From assembly GCA_905221605.1 (NCBI GenBank), contig CAJNDS010001575.1, positions 1 to 13,914 on the forward strand: a DNA stretch of 13,914 nucleotides, read 5' to 3'. The stretch's first letter is position 1, and each line of letters opens with the position of its first letter. Below the pieces are notes generated by a model. The model saw nothing but the letters and a program-made list of their open reading frames with translations, searched no databases and was not told the origin of the DNA. The position numbers and the translations under genes are program-made. The DNA is from Symbiodinium natans. Its lineage: Eukaryota > Sar > Dinophyceae > Suessiales > Symbiodiniaceae. Shown here piece after piece: positions 8,196 through 13,914 of this stretch.

Positions 8196-8407
8196 ATGGC
8201 ACCCTGCTGCAGTCGATGCGGCAACATACGCGTGGGCCGCGGAAGAGGCAAGCCATACACTGCCCGAGCAGTTTTGTGTGTGACCAGTGCTTGTGTTTCG
8301 CATCGTCAGGCTACTGCACCAACCTACAGCGCCGACAAGAAGAGCAGCAGGAAAATGAGAGGGAGAAGCCTGCAGATCCCCGGAGTGAGCCACGAGAAAG
8401 AAACTGA
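8196..8407 (+). pseudogene. Frameshifted relic of a Helitron-protein zinc-finger N-terminus
   Basis: ATG 8196 opens MAPCCSRCGNIRVGRGRG, close to the start of the downstream Helitron protein (MAPCHRCDFGTRRGRGQG). Around 8256 the similarity moves to the next frame, which reads CPSSFVCDQC, then SSGYCTNLQRRQEEQQ, matching the Helitron protein's GWCSNPQCRQAEQEE. A single-base deletion near 8258 would explain the shift. The frame ends at TGA 8405-8407. The relic keeps an extra CxxC segment that the intact protein lacks, so it is not a simple recent copy. It could instead be an alternative first exon or belong to an older, decayed element. Its 3' end runs into direct repeat copy 2. Confidence 0.6.
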
Positions 8408-8484
8408 GCAGCAAGCAAAGGCAGGACAGCTTCTCAAGTGCTTAATCATTGACTTCTTGAGTTCCTTCACCGAGCTTGCTCGCA
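8366..8484 (+). repeat. Direct repeat, copy 2 (~118 bp)
   Basis: This is the partner of the repeat at 6597-6714, with 43 of 44 identical bases in the core 8389-8432 and lower identity after it. It overlaps the tail of the zinc-finger relic and ends about 60 bases before the Helitron ATG. At the place where copy 1 has GTAAGT this copy has TCAAGT, so the donor-like site is absent. Confidence 0.75.
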
Positions 8485-8544
8485 GCGTTTCGGACGCAGC
8501 CCTGTAGCTGCAAACAGAGAACTGTAGATCTACAATTCGTTGCC

Positions 8545-11500
8545 ATGGCCCCTTGTCATCGGTGCGACTTTGGGACAAGGAGAGGCAGAGGACAAGGATG
8601 GTGCAGCAATCCACAATGCCGCCAAGCCGAACAAGAAGAGCACCTGGCCCAGAAGAGTGCAGAGAAAATGGCTCGGCAGCAACAGCGTGCGGCACAGGGA
8701 GCGGGAAGCCGTGGACCCTTGCGCGAGGAAGACAGCAAGAAGGAAGAGCGCCGACAGCTGCATGAAACAAGGGCACGGGCAAAGGCAGAGGAGGGAGCAG
8801 GCAGTCGTGGACCCTTGCATGAAGAAGACAGCAAGAAGGAAGAGCGCCGAAAGCTGCATGAGACAAGGGTACGGGCAAAAGAAGAGGAGGGAGTGGGCGG
8901 CCGTGGACCCTTGCGCGAGGAAGACAGCAAGAAGGAAGAGCGCCGACAGCTGCATGAAACAAGGGCACGGGCAAAGGCAGAGGAGGGAGCAGGCAGTCGT
9001 GGACCCTTGCATGAAGAAGACAGCAAGAAGGAAGAGCGCCGAAAGCTGCATGAGACAAGGGTACGGGCAAAAGAAGAGGAGGGAGTGGGCGGCCGAGGAC
9101 CCAGACCCATTGCCTCGGAGATTCAGCAGCAGGGCTACCCTTTTCCAGACGAGGACGCCTTGACCCAGGAGCAGGCGCAAGCCCAGTACTTGGCTTTCGC
9201 GCGGGGCTGGAGTAGATTTGGCCTTTCTCGCGTGTGCCAGAAGTGCCAGACTCTAACGCCAGGGAGGCACTGCAAAGCGGCCAAAGGAAGTGGCCAGCTG
9301 CTCTGCAAGAATTGCCGCGAGAATCGCACCAAGGTGGTTTTGCCCATCCCGGCCCCCATCCCAGAAGCACTGCAAAGTCTGCAACCCATCGAGCAGCATC
9401 TCCTCGCCATGGCACGCATCTCGCAGGTCTTGTTGGACAAGCTGCCATCAGGCGGCCCGAGCGCGCAGTGGGGTCGCATGTACGCAGTGCTCATGCAGGA
9501 TCCCTTCATCTGCGACGTCCTCGAAGGCGCCACTTTGGAAGAAGACGGTACAGTGTTGGTCGAGGGCGTCGACGGCATGACCGCATCTCCGGCGCGTCTG
9601 GAGCACCTGCACGCAGCCTTGCAGGCCTTGAAAGAACTGCACTGCCTCTATCAACAGAGCCCCGCAGTGGACAGAGCCTTGGCGAGAATGGCTGCCATCC
9701 TCGCCACCAAGAGATCCGCTGCAGCTGCGTTACCAGCAGAGCCACTTCCAGGAACAGAAGCAAACCAAGAGATCGAGATGACGTACCTGGTGCCGAAGCA
9801 GTTCCAAGCCCCCAAAGCCGACATTCATGATTTGCGAAAAGTGCGAGGATCCGCAGACCTCAGTGATGGCATGGATGCCAAATTCTTTCCACACTTGTTT
9901 CCCACCGGCACAGGAGGCTGGCAGAACGACAACGGGAGCGTTTCCAAATATGCCCGAAAGCGTCTGCTGAGCGTGGATGCCCGCTTCGAAGCGTCCACGG
10001 CCTACATCATGTGGCTTCTGGAGATGCAGACCAAGAAGCGACTTTCCGGAAACATCAACGTCCGGATCGGCAATCAGCGGACGCCCTATGGCAGTAGCGA
10101 CTATGAGAACGGTAGCCGTCAGGTGTACGCTGCCTTGCGGGACATGCCTGGCACCCAGCCGTACCTCTATGCCAAGAAGGGGGTGGCGCTCAACATGTAC
10201 GAGCAGCTTGGCGCTCCCAACTTCTTCATGACACTGTCCTGCCACGCGCGCCAGCCTGCCATGCTCCTTGCCGCTATCTCGGCACGGCTGCTGCGGCTGC
10301 ATCCCGACCGCCCTCATGCAGAACTGGAGAAACACGCTGCAGAGATCCTATTCCGCTACCAGAATGACAAGAACTTCACTTGGGACGGGTTGTCGCCCAA
10401 CCAGTTGTGCAACCAGCAGCCGGCGGTGGTAACGCGACAATTTATGCACCAAGTCTCTCAGCTGATGTGGTGGCAGTCCAGCACGCGCGGTCCACAAGTC
10501 CACCTAGACGAAGATGCTGATCCACAAGATGGAGTCGAGGAGAACGACTGCGAGGACGTGGAGGACGACGCCCAGGCACCCGCCACGGATTTTGCAGGCC
10601 TTCATCGCCGCATGCGCAAGGAACGGCCTCCTTTCAAAGTCTTGGACTACATCATTCGCATAGAATGGCAAAAGCGGGGCTACCCCCACGCTCACATCCT
10701 GCTTTGGATCGAAGAGTGGGCCAAAGCAAAGCAGCAGCCAGACAAGATGGCGCCCGACGGCGAAGACTCCGAACAAGCAGCGGAGACACCGGTTCCAGAC
10801 TGGTCTGACGAAGAGGCCATGGAGAACTTCATCCCCAAGTGTGCGGAGGACCTCAGCGACAAGTACATCTGCACCAAGTCCCCGAACACGTGGCGCCAAT
10901 CCCACCGCGTACCACCCAGAGATAGAGAAGTGAACGCAAAGCTGTCCGCAGAGGTGGTGCACAACCACACGCCATATTGCGGCATGTACTCAGAAGGTGC
11001 CTGTCGATTCGGGTTTCCACATGATGCAGAGCCCCGGACTCGGCGTCGAACATCGCAGGAGCAGTACGCCAACAGCCGCTGGAAGAGCAGCCTTGCGACG
11101 AGACGAGTGAAGGGAGACAGCATGATGGGACAGTACAACATTCGAATCTTGAGAAGGTGGAGGGCAAGCATGGACCTGCAGGTCATCTGCGAGCTCACCA
11201 GCGCCAGTCGGTACATACTGGGCTACACTTTCAAGTCGGAGGAGGATCGCGAAGCGCAGCGGCGCGTGGAAAACATCCTTGCCCATCTAACAAGTCAGAG
11301 CGCGGGCGCAGGCCTCGACAATCAGAAGATCTACAGGGCTGCCCACGCGGCGTTGCAGGGCAGGACCACGTCGACCTTCGAGGCATGCCACCTTCTGCTG
11401 GGCTTCCCAATCATCGAATTCTCCAGAGACAGCGTCTGGGTACAGGTAGGGCCTCCCCACACCTGGACTGTGTGGGTGCCCAAGCACGAGGAACACGTGG

Positions 11501-13914
11501 CCTTGCAGCAGCCCGTCGACTACCGCAACAAGAAGATGCGCCGAGATGGGAACCTTCCTGTTGCTCATCACTGGTACCGCGAGATGCAAACCACCTTCGG
11601 TGAACATGAGACGACCTTGCCAGTGGAAGGCGGGGGACCGATCTCCTGTCGGTTTAATGAGGTCACCTTCCTGGACTTTTGCGCGGCTTTCAAGTATACT
11701 GGCGTGCAAGAACCACAGCCTCGCAGGCGGCCTGCAATCGTCGGCTACCAGAACTTCAACCCGGACGAGGAGGCCGAAGCTTTCTACTACTCCAAGTTGC
11801 TGCTGCACCTGGTGTGGAAGGAACCGGGAGATTGGCTGTTGGAGCAGGACGCGGGAAGCCATGCAGCAGCGTTCCAGCGCATCGCCCGAGATGTGCACGG
11901 CCACCCAGACTTCCTTCGGTCGAGATGCTTCCCTCAGCTAGATGGGAACGTCGACGCCGCCCGCAAGCTGCAGGCCGTACAAGCGACGATGTACATGAAG
12001 GCCAAGATGCATCCGGCAAACCTGCGGGACGGCTGGGCCAACAGCAAGATTGCCGAAGAGAACTACAAAGATTCTTTGCAAATATTGGAGGCACTGAAGG
12101 AGCGGTATGGAGGAGACATCGACTTCCTGGCCCCGGACTCTGTGCCCTCCGGAGCTGCCCTCAACGCCTTCGCGCCGGTCGAGGAAGGCGAAGAATCCTT
12201 CGAGATGTTGACGGTTGAGAACCCCAGCCCAGAGACCATGCGCCAGTGCCAAGCCATGAAGCACATCATCCAGTCAGTTCTGAAGCAGCCGAACACCAAG
12301 GACACGCAGAATACCCAGCGTCTGCACATGCTCCTCCACGGGCCCGGCGGCAGCGGCAAGTCCGTTGTGGTACGTGCAGCAGCTCATGTCTTGCGGCAAA
12401 GCAAGAAAGGATGCATCATCGCGGCACCAACAGGTGTGGCGGCCTTCAACATCAACGGCGTCACCCTTCATCAATGCTGCTTGCTGCCCGTGGTGAACCA
12501 AAGCTACGGCAAGGCCTGCGACATGCCGCTGCCAGAGCGCCAAAAGTTAGCCACGCTCAGAGACATCTGGTCGAAGGTCAGTGCGCTGTTCGTCGACGAG
12601 ATGAGCTTCATCCCCTCCTGGATGTTGGAGCGTCTGGATCAGCATCTCCGTCTTGCTAGGGATCTGCCGACCCTGCCCTTCGGAGGACTGCACGTCATCT
12701 TTGCCGGGGACCTGTATCAGTTGCCTCCGCCAAGCGGGCTGCCGGCCTTCGCCAGCCGGCTTTGGCTGCTCTTCCAGCTCTGCGAGTTAGAAGGAAACCA
12801 GCGGGCCGCGCGCGACCCAGCCTGGGCCGCTCTGCTGGCACGCGTTCGGGTGGGACAGCAGACCGACGCCGACATTGAGGTGCTGCGGAACATGGTGATC
12901 AAGAAAGGCAGCAAGAAGCGGCCCGCCCCGAAAGCCGTGAACCTATACGCCACTCGCCAAGCAGTCGCCGAAAGCAACCGCCGCTACAAGGAAGAGCACG
13001 TCTTGAACACAGGAGAACAGCTACACGACTGCCCGGCTATCGACACCAACGTCAAGACCGGTGCGCCACTGTCTCCAGACGCCGTCTGGGCCGAGCCGGA
13101 GAACACGGGTGGCTTGGTAGGCCTGCTGCAGGTGGCCATTGGGCTCCGTGTCATGCTCAGATACAACATCGACGTGCGAGATGGCTTGGTCAATGGCGCC
13201 TGTGGCACGGTGGAGCACATTGACACCGAGAAAGCCGGCGGGGAAGTCGAGAGGATCTGGGTTTCTTTTGAGAAGAATGCTGGGGCCACTTGGCGAGCAG
13301 AGCACGAAACCTCCTGCGTGGCAATCTCGAGGCGCTCGGCCACGTACCTTGACAGAGACGGCAGCAAGGCATCGAGGCATCAATTCCCACTCGTTCTCGC
13401 CAAAGCCATCTCGATCCACAAGAGCCAGGCAGCTACCTGTAAGGACGGAGCGCATACCCGCCTCGATCACACCATCTTCGCAGAAGGTCAAGCCTACGTC
13501 GCCCTGAGCCGCTGCCCGGAACAAGCACTCTGCAGCTTGGAGCTTTTCAACCCCAAATCTTTGCGGTTCAACTCCCACGCAGAATGGGCGCTCACCAAGC
13601 TGAAGGCGCAACAAGCCGACCGGGACGGCCCGGATCTCTGGAAGGCGTTGTTCAAGCCGGAGCAGAACAAGGAGTTCTATGAAAGACGACTAGCTGAGTT
13701 AGGGACGCCCGACTGGAACCGTCTCAAGCCAGATCACGGCGAGCACATCGAGCGGCCCTGGTGCTGTGCACTATGCGGCACGGAGGCTCCCAACACCAAA
13801 GCCGCCATCAAGGCTCACAAGCGCAAGTGCCCGGCCAAGCCACAAGCCAAGACGAACGCCAAAAGCAAAGCAAAGGCCAAAGCAAAATGCAAAGCAAAGT
13901 TCGTCTTCATGGGC
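8545..13914 (+). CDS. Helitron Rep/helicase (HUH replication initiator fused to Pif1-like helicase), 3' end outside window
   Basis: An uninterrupted frame of 1790 codons, still open at the right edge. Stops at 8443 and 8458 precede it. The first ATG has a good context (GCCATGG). Order of parts: C4 finger (Cys4, 7, 20, 25); four 32-residue charged repeats (57-184); zinc ribbon (Cys231, 234, 254, 257); a segment like the DUF6570 region of Helitron proteins (about 273-372); Helitron_like_N with FFPHLFPTGTGG at 447; acidic linker (653-679); HUH motif PHAH with His715 and His717; H/C cluster and CRFGFP (806-825); catalytic pair Tyr890/Tyr894 in YILGY. The Pif1 helicase follows: Walker A GPGGSGKS (1266-1273, Lys1272), DEMS (Asp1351/Glu1352), GDLYQLPP (1388), GLRVMLR to GTV (1533-1556), HKSQ (1625) and ALSR (Arg1656). 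A C2HC finger (Cys1741, 1744, His1758, Cys1762) and a Lys/Ala tail follow. This class nicks and unwinds DNA for rolling-circle transposition in the nucleus. All key residues are present, so it may be an autonomous element. Confidence 0.95.
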   Translation, partial: MAPCHRCDFGTRRGRGQGWCSNPQCRQAEQEEHLAQKSAEKMARQQQRAAQGAGSRGPLREEDSKKEERRQLHETRARAKAEEGAGSRGPLHEEDSKKEERRKLHETRVRAKEEEGVGGRGPLREEDSKKEERRQLHETRARAKAEEGAGSRGPLHEEDSKKEERRKLHETRVRAKEEEGVGGRGPRPIASEIQQQGYPFPDEDALTQEQAQAQYLAFARGWSRFGLSRVCQKCQTLTPGRHCKAAKGSGQLLCKNCRENRTKVVLPIPAPIPEALQSLQPIEQHLLAMARISQVLLDKLPSGGPSAQWGRMYAVLMQDPFICDVLEGATLEEDGTVLVEGVDGMTASPARLEHLHAALQALKELHCLYQQSPAVDRALARMAAILATKRSAAAALPAEPLPGTEANQEIEMTYLVPKQFQAPKADIHDLRKVRGSADLSDGMDAKFFPHLFPTGTGGWQNDNGSVSKYARKRLLSVDARFEASTAYIMWLLEMQTKKRLSGNINVRIGNQRTPYGSSDYENGSRQVYAALRDMPGTQPYLYAKKGVALNMYEQLGAPNFFMTLSCHARQPAMLLAAISARLLRLHPDRPHAELEKHAAEILFRYQNDKNFTWDGLSPNQLCNQQPAVVTRQFMHQVSQLMWWQSSTRGPQVHLDEDADPQDGVEENDCEDVEDDAQAPATDFAGLHRRMRKERPPFKVLDYIIRIEWQKRGYPHAHILLWIEEWAKAKQQPDKMAPDGEDSEQAAETPVPDWSDEEAMENFIPKCAEDLSDKYICTKSPNTWRQSHRVPPRDREVNAKLSAEVVHNHTPYCGMYSEGACRFGFPHDAEPRTRRRTSQEQYANSRWKSSLATRRVKGDSMMGQYNIRILRRWRASMDLQVICELTSASRYILGYTFKSEEDREAQRRVENILAHLTSQSAGAGLDNQKIYRAAHAALQGRTTSTFEACHLLLGFPIIEFSRDSVWVQVGPPHTWTVWVPKHEEHVALQQPVDYRNKKMRRDGNLPVAHHWYREMQTTFGEHETTLPVEGGGPISCRFNEVTFLDFCAAFKYTGVQEPQPRRRPAIVGYQNFNPDEEAEAFYYSKLLLHLVWKEPGDWLLEQDAGSHAAAFQRIARDVHGHPDFLRSRCFPQLDGNVDAARKLQAVQATMYMKAKMHPANLRDGWANSKIAEENYKDSLQILEALKERYGGDIDFLAPDSVPSGAALNAFAPVEEGEESFEMLTVENPSPETMRQCQAMKHIIQSVLKQPNTKDTQNTQRLHMLLHGPGGSGKSVVVRAAAHVLRQSKKGCIIAAPTGVAAFNINGVTLHQCCLLPVVNQSYGKACDMPLPERQKLATLRDIWSKVSALFVDEMSFIPSWMLERLDQHLRLARDLPTLPFGGLHVIFAGDLYQLPPPSGLPAFASRLWLLFQLCELEGNQRAARDPAWAALLARVRVGQQTDADIEVLRNMVIKKGSKKRPAPKAVNLYATRQAVAESNRRYKEEHVLNTGEQLHDCPAIDTNVKTGAPLSPDAVWAEPENTGGLVGLLQVAIGLRVMLRYNIDVRDGLVNGACGTVEHIDTEKAGGEVERIWVSFEKNAGATWRAEHETSCVAISRRSATYLDRDGSKASRHQFPLVLAKAISIHKSQAATCKDGAHTRLDHTIFAEGQAYVALSRCPEQALCSLELFNPKSLRFNSHAEWALTKLKAQQADRDGPDLWKALFKPEQNKEFYERRLAELGTPDWNRLKPDHGEHIERPWCCALCGTEAPNTKAAIKAHKRKCPAKPQAKTNAKSKAKAKAKCKAKFVFMG
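8713..9096 (+). repeat. In-frame 96-bp repeats, 192-bp tandem duplication
   Basis: Four 96-base units (8713, 8809, 8905 and 9001) encode four 32-residue repeats rich in Glu, Lys and Arg. Units 1 and 3 are identical. Units 2 and 4 differ only in the last base. Units 1 and 2 differ at many positions. An older 96-bp duplication was therefore followed by a recent 192-bp duplication. Each unit carries a short Gly/Pro joint (GSRGPL or GGRGPL) between charged, probably helical stretches. The frame is preserved because 96 is divisible by three. Confidence 0.95.

Noticed and set aside
8324-9448. Long minus-strand ORFs (374, 216 and 184 aa) opposite the Helitron N-terminus
   Set aside because: They mirror the in-frame 96-bp repeats of the plus-strand gene, where several frames lack stops. 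The plus frame carries recognised domains and continues for 5.4 kb.
11287-11904. Minus-strand 205-aa ORF inside the Helitron region
   Set aside because: It is fully opposite a well-supported coding frame and has no recognisable motif of its own.

Overview
The window looks like one end of a dinoflagellate chromosome (Symbiodiniaceae-like), read from the telomere inward. The grounds are a plant/dinoflagellate-type CCCTAAA telomere array at base 1, several kilobases of subtelomeric satellite, a GC-rich gene region, a protein that joins an N-terminal ubiquitin-like domain to ankyrin repeats (an architecture I associate with dinoflagellates), and a very long intronless Helitron Rep/helicase ORF. 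The organism call is an inference; no rRNA or spliced-leader sequence was found to confirm it.

Layout. 1-155: telomeric heptamers, with variant units on the outer side and perfect units on the inner side. 223-600: extreme C-rich (minus strand G-rich) low-complexity block. 610-683: short degenerate tandem repeat. 687-4007: satellite 1, alternating 34- and 35-bp units that form a 69-bp dimer; the 34-bp form contains the telomeric heptamer TTTAGGG. 4012-5314: satellite 2, about 21 copies of an unrelated 62-bp unit. 5315-5942: unique DNA with no gene I can support. 5943-6560: an acidic 205-aa ORF whose C-terminal end resembles half of a ubiquitin-like domain. 6884-7951: a complete 355-aa ubiquitin-like plus ankyrin-repeat protein. 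8196-8407: a frameshifted relic of a zinc-finger N-terminus like that of the downstream Helitron protein. 8545 to the end: a Helitron replication initiator/helicase of at least 1790 aa, open at the right edge, with HUH, two-tyrosine and SF1 helicase motifs readable.

Relations. All genes are on the plus strand and point away from the telomere. A diverged 118-bp direct repeat occurs upstream of the ankyrin gene (6597-6714) and upstream of the Helitron ORF (8366-8484), so it brackets the ankyrin gene. The zinc-finger relic overlaps the second copy, which suggests two generations of a Helitron-like element here. Inside the Helitron ORF a 192-bp segment is duplicated in tandem almost without change, so this locus is still being remodelled.

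The most interesting items are the apparently intact subtelomeric Helitron, the relic and duplicated modules at its 5' side, and the satellite carrying telomere-like heptamers. None is shown to be a new system by sequence alone.
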